Notes: generated from the sequence alone by a model not told the origin. Positions 7,987-17,440 are shown, counted from the first letter of the stretch. The stretch: 64,000 nt of DNA from Winogradskyella alexanderae (GCF_020166335.1 NZ_JAIUJR010000003.1:62001-126000), one strand, 5' to 3'. Made by a program: numbers and translations.

Positions 7987-9162
7987 TTATAACAACCGTT
8001 TAAGTGTAATAGTAACTTCTTTTCGAGTTCCATTTTTAGTTTCAAGAACGAGCTGACACATTTTTCCTTCTTGTTTTAAAAGCTCACGATAGGTTTCTAT
8101 ATCCTTGGTGGTAGTTCCATTTATGGAAATCAGTTTGTCACCTTTTTCAATACCTTTTTGGTAGGCCTCACTAATTTCTGTAATACTTTTTACCATAATG
8201 TTATCCTCATCCTTGGATAATGTGATGCCACTCATCGGGAATTCAAAAGGTTTTGAATAGTTCGTGTTGGGCTGTAGGTATAAATTAAAAGCGTTGTAGT
8301 CTAAAATAACATTGAATCGGCTAATTACCTTTGCGCCTAAAAGCCCTAAGTATCCTTTATAACTGCTAACGCCTTCTTCGTCATTGGCTAGTGAAACTGT
8401 CATCTCATCTAGTTTAAAGTCGCCAATGCTCATGGATTTAATCGCAATAACATCTGAGACCGATGTGGTATTAAAATTTTGGGTTTCGTTAGTAATACTT
8501 CTGTCGACTTTTTGCCTAATTCGTTTTTGTTTATTATAAGGTGTGTTTATGCTTAAGGTAAGTGCGGCACCGCTATCAAAGAAAATAGTTCCAGAAAGCG
8601 TTTCGCCGTTGTTAAGCGTAATAGAAATGTCAAACTGAGGTATAGGACTTCCGTTTTTTAGTTGGAAAGGAATAGCCGTGTAGCCTGCTGTATCTATTTC
8701 TTTAATACTGTTGTAAAACTGTAGCTTTTGGTTGTCATAGTCTATTTTTGTAACCCGATTTCTGAGTAAACTATAGCCAATTATACCATCAAAATTTTGT
8801 TCTAGCTTGCCTCTTAGTTTTACTAAATCCAGTAGCACAAACATGACATTGTCAATGGTAATCGTATGATTTAGCGCATAACTCTGATTCATAACAATAT
8901 CTACGGTTGTGATGCCTCCAGCACCTCTAATATCTTGTTTAAAATCGCCTTTTAAACCTAGTTGCTTTGCAACGTTACTATCAAGAACGTCAGTGGAGGC
9001 ACCTGTATCTAGGATAAAGGTATTTGTAGTGTCCTTGTCATTAATCTTTAGGTCTACTAATACAATATCATTTTTAAGCTCAAAGGGGATTTCAAGGACC
9101 TGCGAAGCTAGGCTACTGGTGCCTGATAATAGAGCAACTATAATTATAATGACAATTTTCAA
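7987..9162 (-). CDS. Retropepsin-like aspartyl protease with PDZ domain
   Basis: 391 residues. A signal peptide (about 1-20) is followed by two aspartyl-protease lobes with the signatures FILDTGAST (Asp52) and FFDSGAALT (Asp196), each followed by a hydrophobic-hydrophobic-Gly strand (IIGYSLL, YLGLLGAKVI). A PDZ domain occupies about residues 305-391 (KGIEKGDKLISINGTTTKDI). Both catalytic aspartates sit in one chain, as in pepsin-type bilobal enzymes, although the sequence style is that of the bacterial gag-polyprotein-like PF13650 family. Likely periplasmic or outer-membrane associated. First gene of a pair with the small lipoprotein at 7777-7983. Confidence 0.85.
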   Translation of the reverse strand: MKIVIIIIVALLSGTSSLASQVLEIPFELKNDIVLVDLKINDKDTTNTFILDTGASTDVLDSNVAKQLGLKGDFKQDIRGAGGITTVDIVMNQSYALNHTITIDNVMFVLLDLVKLRGKLEQNFDGIIGYSLLRNRVTKIDYDNQKLQFYNSIKEIDTAGYTAIPFQLKNGSPIPQFDISITLNNGETLSGTIFFDSGAALTLSINTPYNKQKRIRQKVDRSITNETQNFNTTSVSDVIAIKSMSIGDFKLDEMTVSLANDEEGVSSYKGYLGLLGAKVISRFNVILDYNAFNLYLQPNTNYSKPFEFPMSGITLSKDEDNIMVKSITEISEAYQKGIEKGDKLISINGTTTKDIETYRELLKQEGKMCQLVLETKNGTRKEVTITLKRLL

Positions 9163-9315
9163 TTTATAATCTGGATTCTATTCTTTATACTAAGTTACAT
9201 TTCGTTATTGAGTTATCAATTGGCTAATTGTACTTAAATAGCATTTTATTTAAAGTTAAACTAATTTTAGAATTGTCAAAAAAAGACCTAGTTACAAAAT
9301 GATTATAGGTTCAAA

Positions 9316-10005
9316 TTACCATTTTCGTAGTTCTTCTAAATAGGCTTTAATGTAATCTTCTTTAAATTTGAGCTTATATTGCACGATATATCTCGGATGG
9401 TCAAAGACAATGATTTCGTTAAATAATTTAACATCGTCATTAATCTTTTTAAAAAATTTTGCATTCTTTTTACCCAATAGATAACACTTGGATGTATCAA
9501 TTCCAAATTCAATCTGCTTTCGAAGCGTCCCGATAATAAATTCCTTTGAAGCCTCAAATAATTGTGGATAATCGTAATAATTACAATTTACCCAATTTCC
9601 TTTTTTATTTTTCTCGATAAACCCAAGAGGGCAAACAGAATTAATATAAAATTTATCATAGAACGCTTTACTCCCGCCATATGACCGTATTAAGTCATAC
9701 ACAAAGACTGAAGATGGTTCGTGGGTTTGAATTGACGTTGAATGAATGCCACATTCTTGTGATAGTCTTTTCGTGTCTGTAAAGGGAATTCCAGTAGCAC
9801 CAGCTCCAAGTCGCCCTGGATTAATACCTAATAGAATTCTTCTTGGCTTGTTGTCACTGAAAAACTTTTTATAAAATTCATTAAGTATTAAAAGAATCTC
9901 CTGATTGGCCTTAAAGGGATTCATCACTTGGATGTTTTCTTTAAGTTGGCCTTTGTATTCGAGATTTTTGTGAAATTCTATTACTTTATTAGCAAAATTG
10001 GCCAT
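9316..10005 (-). CDS. Uracil-DNA glycosylase superfamily protein, SMUG2-like (DUF4918)
   Basis: 229 residues, cytoplasmic. The active-site motif LLGINPGRLGAGATGIPFTD (residues 58-77) matches the G-x-N-P-G motif I of the superfamily, and FDHPRYIVQY (201-210) supplies the second His-containing motif. This arrangement is the DUF4918/SMUG2-like branch, which removes uracil or other damaged bases from DNA in base-excision repair. Its length is usual for the branch. It stands alone, with more than 100 bases on each side and no DNA-repair neighbour. Confidence 0.78.
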   Translation of the reverse strand: MANFANKVIEFHKNLEYKGQLKENIQVMNPFKANQEILLILNEFYKKFFSDNKPRRILLGINPGRLGAGATGIPFTDTKRLSQECGIHSTSIQTHEPSSVFVYDLIRSYGGSKAFYDKFYINSVCPLGFIEKNKKGNWVNCNYYDYPQLFEASKEFIIGTLRKQIEFGIDTSKCYLLGKKNAKFFKKINDDVKLFNEIIVFDHPRYIVQYKLKFKEDYIKAYLEELRKW

Positions 10006-10246
10006 AAATGGTATTTATTTCAATTAGAATGTGGTAGAAGGATCAATGTGCAAATTCTATTTGGCATTATTTCGAGCGATAAGTGTAGTTTTTTAATGGA
10101 TTTTAAAATTAAGTAGCCTTTATTTAGGACGAGTCAAATTGTACATCGGTCTTGTATATGAAAAGTAGCGAGTTTAATGAACTAACTTTTCGGTTTATAA
10201 TAGGCTTTTAATTTATTCATTTTGTTTCGATTAAGCGATTAAACCG

Positions 10247-11098
10247 CTATTTTTTATATTCCTTGTTGGATTCAGTATTTTCTTTAATTTTCAGTTTGTT
10301 TAAGAATAACAGCGTTAGAATTGTTCCAATCAAACCAATTATACACCATAAAATGATTAAAAAGTAATCTGGATTCAGATCCTGCAAATACATGCTCAGT
10401 GACATAGCCATAAGAGCAAATCCAAGAGTACTTGTTTTCGTTAGAATAATCCCGCTTAAAAGATAGCCCCAATTGGTTTTTTGATAAAGCAAAATGGCTG
10501 ATGTAAACATTAAAGGAATTATCACAGCTAAGTCCAGCGTGTAGATGATTAAAGGTGCTTCTCCATTAGGTGTGTCCGATTTATGTGCAGGATTAGTGAT
10601 ATGCGCAATAATATCGCTTAACCAAATAAATGAAAGCATTAGTGCAATTAGACTTAAATAGATGACGATTATCATTTTTAGGTTTCTGCTAGGCAAATTA
10701 AAACTGCACTTATGGTTAAAAATGCCTATGCAAGAAATAACAAATCCAATCAGTGAAAGACCAAATATTGAAGCTTGAAAAAAATACAAATAAGTCAGTT
10801 TTGCTACAAATACATAAAAGCTATATGTATAAGCAAAATAGAGAAGGACTCCACAATTTAAAATTTTCCATTTTTCCTTGTTCTTTTCAATCCCTTTTCG
10901 AATGCTAATTAATAAAAGAGGTAAAGCAATAACTAAGGTTATAATGTCTTGCCCTAGCCATTGTGCATTAGCCCATTCTCCATCCCTGTAGATATCATTA
11001 TCCGCAATACTGATTATGCAATGAATTGCTGTTAATATAGCAACCGAATAATTCATCACTTTTTGAGTTCCCATATTCGGAATTATAGTTTTATCCAT
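10247..11098 (-). CDS. Hypothetical polytopic membrane protein
   Basis: 283 residues with about eight predicted helices (near 13-32, 52-66, 80-100, 106-127, 142-163, 180-203, 208-228 and 243-266). The N-terminus is cytoplasmic-like (MDKTIIPNMGTQ) and the C-terminus is strongly charged (KLKIKENTESNKEYKK). There are no transporter signature motifs. I do not recognise the family. It has its own promoter-sized gap on both sides. Confidence 0.6.
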   Translation of the reverse strand: MDKTIIPNMGTQKVMNYSVAILTAIHCIISIADNDIYRDGEWANAQWLGQDIITLVIALPLLLISIRKGIEKNKEKWKILNCGVLLYFAYTYSFYVFVAKLTYLYFFQASIFGLSLIGFVISCIGIFNHKCSFNLPSRNLKMIIVIYLSLIALMLSFIWLSDIIAHITNPAHKSDTPNGEAPLIIYTLDLAVIIPLMFTSAILLYQKTNWGYLLSGIILTKTSTLGFALMAMSLSMYLQDLNPDYFLIILWCIIGLIGTILTLLFLNKLKIKENTESNKEYKK

Positions 11099-11215
11099 AT
11101 TGAGCTCAGCAGTTAGCTAATAACAATGTTTTTATTCCCACTATGTTTTATCCTTATAAGTTAAACTAAAATGTAAGCTATTCAACACGTATACTTAGGT
11201 ATGCTTTACTAAAAT

Positions 11216-13024
11216 TTAGTCTTTTTTCCGCGTCCCTATAAAAGTACCGTTTGGCTGTACAAACTTAATTTCTGTTATGGCATCACCTTCCTCTATAAAC
11301 TCCACCTTGAAGCCCTCTAAGGTCTTAAAGTTAAATTTATGTTCGGCTGTGGGTACCAGAGGGTATTCCGGTTGGCCCGGTACAAAGACATAGAGTACAT
11401 TTTCGTCCTTGATATAGGTTTTTATTTCTGTACCCATTAGATCGTAAAGCCCTACATACTGCTTTAAGGTCTTGGCATCTACATCTATCGTGTTTGGTGT
11501 GCGCTTAAAGGGAATGGCGTCTGTCATTGGTTCTATGTTGGCTTTCATATAATCAATGTCTCCCGCCACATTGGTAGTAAAGGTTACTTTTAGGGCACCA
11601 CCAAATTGTGTGGTGTCTATGACGCCCTCCTTAACATCTATTAGCTCGAAGGTATCGTAATGGAAATGATGCAGGTACTGTCTATTGTTATCCAATTCGG
11701 CATACATGGTATCGTTTTCTACGACAACCTCAAACTTGCCATAGCCTTTATTTTCGTAAGTGCCTGTATAGTCTAATAAAATATGTGAAGGTCTCGTGTT
11801 TTTAACATAAGATTCTTCCTTACCACCATCATCTGCCTTAGCTTGGGCTTCTACGGCCTTTTTTACTTCTTTTTTATAATCTTCTGCCCAATCGGTTTTT
11901 TCAAGCTTAAGCATATGGTCTGTCGCAATGCGGCGGATTAGTCGTGGAACAGCAGAGTTGTTTTGGTTGGTGAGCACCACAATACCCAAACTATCCCTAG
12001 GGTAGAGTGCCACGCTTGCCGAGAAGCCGTCTATATTGCCACCATGCTCCACTAAATAATGGCCTTTGTAGGAGTGTAAAAACCAACCGTAACCGTAATT
12101 GGCATAGTGTATACCTGGTAATTCCTCAGAGGGGAAACCTGCCGCTGCAACCATTTGCGAGCTCATTGCTTCTTGTACATAGTCTTCTGGCAGTAGTTGT
12201 TCTTCACCAACTTTACCTTTATTGAGCCAAAGCATCATCCATTTGCTCATATCGTTTACACTGCTGTTAATGCTTCCTGCTGGAGACATACCCGAGATAT
12301 CGTAGTAGTCCATAAGCTTTACGTTTCGGTCTTCACTAAGCGTATAGCCTTTGGCAATGTTGCTGGAGTTTTTCCAACCGATAAGCGTGGTTTGTGACCG
12401 GTCCATTCCCAGTGGTTTAAAGAATTGCTCTTCAATATTGCGTTCCCAGGATTTGCCTGTAAGCTTTTCTGCAATAACACCTTGAAGCAAAAAGCCAAAA
12501 TTGTTATAATACCATTGCTGGCGAACACCTGTAAAGGGTTCGTGGTATTTTATCCGTGCCACAAGGGTATCCTTGCTTTTATTTGGGAAAAAGTACCAGG
12601 CACCATCATGTCGTGGCAGTCCTGTACTGTGACGCATTAAATCTTTAATGATTATATTGTTGTTCATCTCGCCATTATAAAACGCCAAACCTGGAACATG
12701 CTTAATTGGGCTGTCGTCAAAATCCAGCTTGCCTTCCTCGCGCAATATACCTAACAAGGCAGCCGTAAAGGCTTTAGTAGAAGAACCAATAGCATAGAGC
12801 GTGTTGGCATCTGCTGGCAATTTTTTCTCGTAGTCCTTATAGCCAAAACCTTTGGCGTAAACAATTTTATCGCCTTCTACAATAGCCACTGCAAAACTTG
12901 GTGCCTGGCTAGTTTCTAAAACGGAATTGAAATGTTTTTCAATGCCTTTTAGGCGTTTATCGGTCTGTGCATAGGTGGTTGAGAGTATTAGGGATAGAGC
13001 AAGAAGAAGAACATTGCGTTTCAT
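11216..13024 (-). CDS. Serine hydrolase, class C beta-lactamase fold with DUF3471
   Basis: 602 residues. A signal peptide ends at about residue 19 (TTYAQ/T). A beta-lactamase/D-aminopeptidase domain spans about 25-365 with the full triad of motifs: Ser81-x-x-Lys84 (GSSTKAF), Tyr173-Asn-Asn (YYNNFG) and His327-Gly-Gly. The C-terminal part (about 415-600) is two lipocalin-like units of the DUF3471 type often attached to such enzymes. Likely a periplasmic esterase or peptidase acting on peptidoglycan or peptides; the family name does not imply antibiotic resistance. Monocistronic. Confidence 0.88.
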   Translation of the reverse strand: MKRNVLLLALSLILSTTYAQTDKRLKGIEKHFNSVLETSQAPSFAVAIVEGDKIVYAKGFGYKDYEKKLPADANTLYAIGSSTKAFTAALLGILREEGKLDFDDSPIKHVPGLAFYNGEMNNNIIIKDLMRHSTGLPRHDGAWYFFPNKSKDTLVARIKYHEPFTGVRQQWYYNNFGFLLQGVIAEKLTGKSWERNIEEQFFKPLGMDRSQTTLIGWKNSSNIAKGYTLSEDRNVKLMDYYDISGMSPAGSINSSVNDMSKWMMLWLNKGKVGEEQLLPEDYVQEAMSSQMVAAAGFPSEELPGIHYANYGYGWFLHSYKGHYLVEHGGNIDGFSASVALYPRDSLGIVVLTNQNNSAVPRLIRRIATDHMLKLEKTDWAEDYKKEVKKAVEAQAKADDGGKEESYVKNTRPSHILLDYTGTYENKGYGKFEVVVENDTMYAELDNNRQYLHHFHYDTFELIDVKEGVIDTTQFGGALKVTFTTNVAGDIDYMKANIEPMTDAIPFKRTPNTIDVDAKTLKQYVGLYDLMGTEIKTYIKDENVLYVFVPGQPEYPLVPTAEHKFNFKTLEGFKVEFIEEGDAITEIKFVQPNGTFIGTRKKD

Positions 13025-13206
13025 AAATGGATTGATTTTAGTTATTGCTACATGGTATAAGTAGCAGATCGAAGCAACAAGTTACTGAATTTTGGAGCTA
13101 ATTTTCCAAAAATTACAATTCGTCCGTAAAATTTTACAATTCGGTAATATGCGTTTTAATAAACTGGAAATGTGTCGGATATTTGTATCAAACAAAAGCA
13201 AACGTA

Positions 13207-13629
13207 ATGAATGTAGTATCAAAATTAGCAGTAATCCTTATTATGAGTATCACAACACATGTAACAAATGCCCAAAGTGGTTATAACCTTACGGTTACTA
13301 TTGAAAATGCGAAGAGTAACGACGGTAAAATGATGATTGCACTTTACGATAATGCTTCAGATTTTTTGGAGAACGAGCTTAAGGGGTTGTTTAGCAAAAT
13401 AAGTAATAATGGATGTGTAGTAACATTCGAAAATGTACCAGAAGGGATTTATGCGGTTTCAATTTTTCATGATGAAAATGATAATGACAAGTTAGACAGC
13501 AATATTATTGGCATCCCCAAGGAAGATTACGGTTGTTCTAATAATGCAAAAGGGTTTATGGGACCACCAAAGTGGAAGGATGCCAAGTTTGAATTAAAGG
13601 CAGATAAATCAATAACAATAACACTTTAA
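13207..13629 (+). CDS. DUF2141 exported protein
   Basis: 140 residues from ATG 13207; an upstream ATG (13183) is open but would add eight hydrophilic residues before the signal peptide. The signal peptide ends near NAQ/SGY. The mature domain carries DUF2141 hallmarks: LTVTIENAKSNDGKMMIALY, VPEGIYAVSIFHDENDNDKLD and GCSNNAKGFMGPPKWKDAKF. The DENxNxKLD segment is calcium-loop-like. The family is periplasmic and of unknown function. It opens a seven-gene run with gaps of 3 to 39 bases that ends in a two-component system, suggesting an envelope target or input. Confidence 0.85.
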   Translation: MNVVSKLAVILIMSITTHVTNAQSGYNLTVTIENAKSNDGKMMIALYDNASDFLENELKGLFSKISNNGCVVTFENVPEGIYAVSIFHDENDNDKLDSNIIGIPKEDYGCSNNAKGFMGPPKWKDAKFELKADKSITITL

Positions 13630-13643
13630 AAATCAATCAAAAA

Positions 13644-14267
13644 ATGAAACAGTTACTATTAATAGTGCTATTAGTTGTCTCAGGGATGACACAGGCGCAG
13701 AGCAATTACGAGAAAGGAATGGTTAAGGCTTTTGAACTTTGGGAGGCCGATAAATGGGATGAAGCCGAAAATCTTTTTGAACGTATCTCAAAAGCCGAAG
13801 CAAACGAGTGGTTGCCAAATTATTATGTGGCTTTTATGAACAGTCTTAAAAGCTGGAATGTAAAGGACGAAGCCATTTTAAAAGCACAGTTGGACAAAGC
13901 CCAAGAGCACCTTGATATTGCTATGACAAAAAGCGAAAACAATCCAGAATTGTTAGTGATGCAAGCGCAAGTTTTGACCAACTGGATCGCTTATGATGGT
14001 GCCGTGTACGGCATGAAGTATGCTGCCAAGGTAAGTGAGATCTATGCAAAGGCGTATGAGTTGGCTCCTAAAAACCCTAGAGTGGCTTACGGTAAGGCAA
14101 GTTGGGCTATGGGAAGTGCCAAATATTTTGGGCAGGACACAAAACCCTATTGTGCAGCTATTGAAGCTTCCTTAGAACTTTTTGATACCTTTAAAGCAGA
14201 GAGTCCTTTTCATCCTAAATGGGGAAAAGACAGAGCAGAGCAATCAATTGTAGATTGTAAATCCTAA
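13644..14267 (+). CDS. Exported TPR-type protein
   Basis: 207 residues. A signal peptide ends near residue 19 (GMTQAQ/S), followed by helical repeats: YEKGMVKAFELWEADKWDEAENLFERIS, then repeats around 78-100 and 125-160 (AAKVSEIYAKAYELAPKNPRVAYGKA) with typical TPR spacing of Trp/Gly/Tyr/Ala/Pro. Probably a periplasmic scaffold or partner. It lies 14 bases after the DUF2141 gene and 15 before the histidine kinase, so it belongs to that operon. Confidence 0.75.
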   Translation: MKQLLLIVLLVVSGMTQAQSNYEKGMVKAFELWEADKWDEAENLFERISKAEANEWLPNYYVAFMNSLKSWNVKDEAILKAQLDKAQEHLDIAMTKSENNPELLVMQAQVLTNWIAYDGAVYGMKYAAKVSEIYAKAYELAPKNPRVAYGKASWAMGSAKYFGQDTKPYCAAIEASLELFDTFKAESPFHPKWGKDRAEQSIVDCKS

Positions 14268-14282
14268 TAATTCATAAATGAA

Positions 14283-15638
14283 ATGAATAAGTCAATTAAG
14301 AATATAATCGTTGTTTTTATCATTGGATGCGTCATTTTTGCCATCAGATACTTTTTGATAGGCGATGAGGTTGAATATGAAAACATCAACTTTTACTTGA
14401 TTGATTTTGGTATTACGCAGCTGTATACCTTTATCTTGAGTTATGTTAATATGCTGTATTTTAGGTTTATTAAAAGACTTAATATCAGAAATTATGATGT
14501 GCTAAAACGCATTGTTTACGGTATTTCTGGAGCAACGGTAATTACTTTAACAACCATATTCATATTACGAATTATGATATTGGTCTTTTTGTACGGTCAG
14601 TCGTTTAAAACATTTCTTCAGAATGATGGATGGGGTGGCTATTCATTCGGGCTATGGGTTACACTCAGTATACTTTCAATTTTTTATGTTGGGTATTTCT
14701 ATAACCGCTATCAGAAGAATAAGGTAAAGGAACAAAAAGTAATTGCGGGAGCAGCAAGTGCTAAGTTTGATGCTTTAAAGAATCAATTGGATCCGCATTT
14801 TCTGTTCAACAGTTTAAATGTACTTACGAGTTTAATAGAGGAAAATCCTGAGAGTGCACAGAAGTTTACCACTTCACTTTCTAAGGTGTATCGCTATGTA
14901 CTAGAGCAGAAAAATAAGGAACTGGTAACTTTAGACGAGGAGCTTAGTTTTGCAAAAACGTACATGTCGCTTTTAAAAATGAGGTTTGAGGACAGTATCA
15001 TATTCGAGATACCGGAAAAAGCATTAAATCCAGAAAGCAAGGTGGTGCCTTTATCGCTGCAGCTGTTATTAGAAAACGCCGTAAAGCACAATATGGTTAC
15101 CACGAGTAAACCCTTGCATATAAAAATATACGAAGACGGTAATCACTTGGTGGTGATGAACAATCTTCAACCAAAACAAATTGTAAAAAAAGGTAGTGGT
15201 GTAGGCTTAGAAAACATTAAGCAACGCTATGCGCTACTAACCGAACGCAACGTATACATCAATCAACGAGATAAGGATTTCGCAGTAGCAATCCCGATGC
15301 TCACAAAACAAGTATCAATCATGAGATCAGCAAAACAATCAGACGACAGACTCAGAGACGAGTATGTAAGAGCACGCAAGCGCGTAGACGAGTTAAAAGG
15401 ATTTTATTACAGTTTAATTTCCTACGTCATAGTTATACCATTTTTATATTTTATTTGGTACAATTTTACACCTTTTACCATCCAGTGGTTTTGGTTCCCA
15501 ATGGTATTTTGGGGCATAGGATTACTATTTAATGCCTATCGTGTATTTGTAGACCAAGGGGCCTTTGGCGCCAAATGGGAAGAGCGTAAAATACAGGAGT
15601 ACATGAAGGAAGAAGAACAAAAAAAGCGTTGGAATTAA
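14283..15638 (+). CDS. LytS-type sensor histidine kinase fused to a 2TM domain
   Basis: 451 residues. Four N-terminal helices (about 7-25, 39-60, 81-105, 122-140) lead into a short linker and a His_kinase domain with phospho-acceptor His172 (NQLDPHFLFNSLN), N-box Asn265 (LLLENAVKHN) and G-box GSGVGLENI (304-312). After the ATPase core a 2TM domain follows (residues about 360-440: ARKRVDELKGFYYSLISYV, WGIGLLFNAYRVF, KWEERKIQEYM). That tail is homologous to the three small proteins encoded next. The partner regulator is the LytTR gene at 16681. Confidence 0.9.
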   Translation: MNKSIKNIIVVFIIGCVIFAIRYFLIGDEVEYENINFYLIDFGITQLYTFILSYVNMLYFRFIKRLNIRNYDVLKRIVYGISGATVITLTTIFILRIMILVFLYGQSFKTFLQNDGWGGYSFGLWVTLSILSIFYVGYFYNRYQKNKVKEQKVIAGAASAKFDALKNQLDPHFLFNSLNVLTSLIEENPESAQKFTTSLSKVYRYVLEQKNKELVTLDEELSFAKTYMSLLKMRFEDSIIFEIPEKALNPESKVVPLSLQLLLENAVKHNMVTTSKPLHIKIYEDGNHLVVMNNLQPKQIVKKGSGVGLENIKQRYALLTERNVYINQRDKDFAVAIPMLTKQVSIMRSAKQSDDRLRDEYVRARKRVDELKGFYYSLISYVIVIPFLYFIWYNFTPFTIQWFWFPMVFWGIGLLFNAYRVFVDQGAFGAKWEERKIQEYMKEEEQKKRWN

Positions 15639-15649
15639 AATCAATCATC

Positions 15650-15964
15650 ATGGAAAAAAAGTATTCAAATTTAAGTTATACAAGAGCTAAAAATCGCGTG
15701 GAGCGCGAGAAAGGCTTCTACACGCACCTGGCAATTTACCTTGTAGTAAACGTAGCACTAACGGGTTTTAAAGTTTGGGGTGATCTAAACAATTGGGACG
15801 ATTTTATCAATGCGCTAGTAAGCATCAACGTCTTAAGTACCTGGCTACTTTGGGGCATATTTTTAGGGCTACATTTCTTATCGGTAAAGTACGGACAAGC
15901 GTGGGAAGAGCGCAAAATAGAACAGTTTATGAACGACGAATTATCTAATAATTCAAGAAAATAG
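15650..15964 (+). CDS. 2TM domain protein, first of three
   Basis: 104 residues from ATG 15650 (MEKKYSN); an upstream in-frame ATG at 15629 overlaps the kinase gene and is less likely. Layout: a charged helix RAKNRVEREKGFYTHLAIYLVVN, a second membrane helix around LLWGIFLGLHFL and a C-terminal amphipathic WEERKIEQFMNDE. It has the same three blocks as the kinase C-terminus, so this is a free-standing 2TM (PF13239-like) protein. It probably associates with the kinase in the membrane. Confidence 0.85.
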   Translation: MEKKYSNLSYTRAKNRVEREKGFYTHLAIYLVVNVALTGFKVWGDLNNWDDFINALVSINVLSTWLLWGIFLGLHFLSVKYGQAWEERKIEQFMNDELSNNSRK

Positions 15965-15972
15965 AAGATATT

Positions 15973-16311
15973 ATGGAAAAGTACAGTATAGAGCCTTATG
16001 AAGAAAAGGACAAAGTTTCAGACTATAGAAAAGAAGAAGCATACATAAGAGCAAAGAAAAAAGTAGAATCCCTGCTTGGGTTTTACTGGCATTTAGCCGT
16101 TTACATTGTGGTTAATCTTTTCTTGATTATCCTCATAGGTGTTAATGCAGGTTTTGGTGGCTTTGGTCCATACGCCACAGCAATTTTTTGGGGCATTGGA
16201 TTGTTCTTTCACTTTATCGGTGTATTTGGTCCTGATTTCTTTTTTGGAAAAAATTGGGAGAAACGCAAGATGCAGGAGTTTATGGATAAGGAACGTCAAA
16301 ATTGGGAGTAA
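15973..16311 (+). CDS. 2TM domain protein, second of three
   Basis: 112 residues. After an acidic N-terminal extension (about 25 residues) comes RAKKKVESLLGFYWHLAVYI, helix 1, a Gly-rich loop (GVNAGFGGFGPYA), helix 2 IFWGIGLFFHFIGVF and the C-terminal block WEKRKMQEFMDKE. It lies 8 bases after the previous 2TM gene. Of the three it is the closest to the standard 2TM consensus with WGIGLxxH. Confidence 0.85.
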   Translation: MEKYSIEPYEEKDKVSDYRKEEAYIRAKKKVESLLGFYWHLAVYIVVNLFLIILIGVNAGFGGFGPYATAIFWGIGLFFHFIGVFGPDFFFGKNWEKRKMQEFMDKERQNWE

Positions 16312-16314
16312 AAT

Positions 16315-16641
16315 ATGAATCATTCAGACCATAATAAAGAGCGACTTGCAGAAGCCAAAAGGCAGGTTAAGCGCATTAAATTATTCTATATTCATTTGGT
16401 TGGTTATTTAGTAGTCGTCGCTTTAGTCTTATTGAATTTTTACATCATGGATAAGGGACTTCATGAAAAGGCCATTACATGGGTTAACACAACGACCTTA
16501 GTAGGGTGGACCATATTTATCTTTATCCATTATTGGACTGTATTTAAAGGTAGGTTCCTATTTAAGAAAGAATGGGAAGATCGTAAGATTAAGGAGTACC
16601 TCAATAAAAATACAGAGGAAGAAACAAAAATGTGGGAGTAG
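16315..16641 (+). CDS. 2TM domain protein, third of three
   Basis: 108 residues: EAKRQVKRIKLFYIHLVGYLVVV, helix 1, a short loop with GLHEKAITWVNT, helix 2 LVGWTIFIFIHYWTVF and the C-terminal WEDRKIKEYLNKN. Starts 3 bases after the preceding stop, so translation is probably coupled. The most diverged copy: KGFY has become KLFY and WGIGL has become GWTIF. Confidence 0.85.
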   Translation: MNHSDHNKERLAEAKRQVKRIKLFYIHLVGYLVVVALVLLNFYIMDKGLHEKAITWVNTTTLVGWTIFIFIHYWTVFKGRFLFKKEWEDRKIKEYLNKNTEEETKMWE

Positions 16642-16680
16642 GTTGATTTTAAACCAACTAAAAAAACTTATTTTTAAATA

Positions 16681-17433
16681 ATGAATGTAATAATTATTGA
16701 AGACGAAAAGCCCTCAGCACGACGTTTGCAACGCATGCTCAGTGCAGAAGGAATCCAAGCTGAAACCATGTTGCACTCCGTAGAAGAATCCATAACCTGG
16801 TTTCAAAATAATGCACATCCAGATCTCATTTTTTTGGATATTCAACTTAGTGACGGCCTTTCGTTTGAAATATTTGAGGCGCTTGAGATTAAATCTGAAA
16901 TAATCTTTACAACTGCTTATGATGAGTATGCGCTTCAGGCCTTTAAACTCAATAGTATAGATTACCTGCTAAAACCAATTGACGAGGACGAACTCAAAGC
17001 AGCTATAAAACAATATAAAGGTACGAATCAGCAGAAGTCCGTAACTCTAGATTTTAACGATATAAAGAAGTTGCTGGTAAACCCTATTGAACGTGAATAC
17101 AAAAAACGATTCTCAGTAAAAGTTGGGCAACATATTAAACTCATTAATATTGAAGATATTGAATGTATTTACAGTGAGAACAAAGGAACTTATGCTTATA
17201 CCAATGAAGGCAGAAATTACTTGTTGGATTTGACCTTAGATCAGTTGGAAGATGAGCTTGAACCACATGTGTTTTATAGAATAAGCCGAAAGTTTTACGT
17301 CAATATCAATGCGATTAAGGATATTATAAGCTACACCAATTCAAGGCTTCAGATAAAACTAAACCATTATAGCGAACAAGATGTTATTGTTGCCAGAGAG
17401 CGTGTTAAGGATTTTAAAAATTGGCTAGAATAA
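16681..17433 (+). CDS. LytTR-family response regulator
   Basis: 250 residues. A receiver domain (1-120) has acidic pocket Glu7-Asp8, phospho-acceptor Asp53 (LIFLDIQL), switch Thr78 and Lys98 (YLLKPID). A LytTR DNA-binding domain (about 140-248) has IEDIECIYSENKGTYAY, YRISRKFYVNINAIKDI and VIVARERVKDFKNWL. Such regulators bind imperfect direct repeats as dimers. It is 39 bases downstream of the last 2TM gene and completes the kinase/2TM/regulator operon. Its stop is 7 bases from the convergent stop at 17441. Confidence 0.92.
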   Translation: MNVIIIEDEKPSARRLQRMLSAEGIQAETMLHSVEESITWFQNNAHPDLIFLDIQLSDGLSFEIFEALEIKSEIIFTTAYDEYALQAFKLNSIDYLLKPIDEDELKAAIKQYKGTNQQKSVTLDFNDIKKLLVNPIEREYKKRFSVKVGQHIKLINIEDIECIYSENKGTYAYTNEGRNYLLDLTLDQLEDELEPHVFYRISRKFYVNINAIKDIISYTNSRLQIKLNHYSEQDVIVARERVKDFKNWLE

Positions 17434-17440
17434 TACTGTT

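Noticed and set aside
10006..10246. Possible gene or mobile remnant in the 241-base gap
   Set aside because: No frame with conserved-looking content; only a weak 4-bp hairpin near 10235-10252.
11216..13024. Antibiotic-resistance beta-lactamase
   Set aside because: The fold motifs (SxxK, YxN, HGG) are those of class C enzymes, but the DUF3471 tail and length fit peptidase/esterase relatives, not AmpC.
13092..13286. 64-codon plus-strand frame overlapping the start of the DUF2141 gene
   Set aside because: Different frame from the DUF2141 protein, overlapping its signal peptide, and with no recognisable content.
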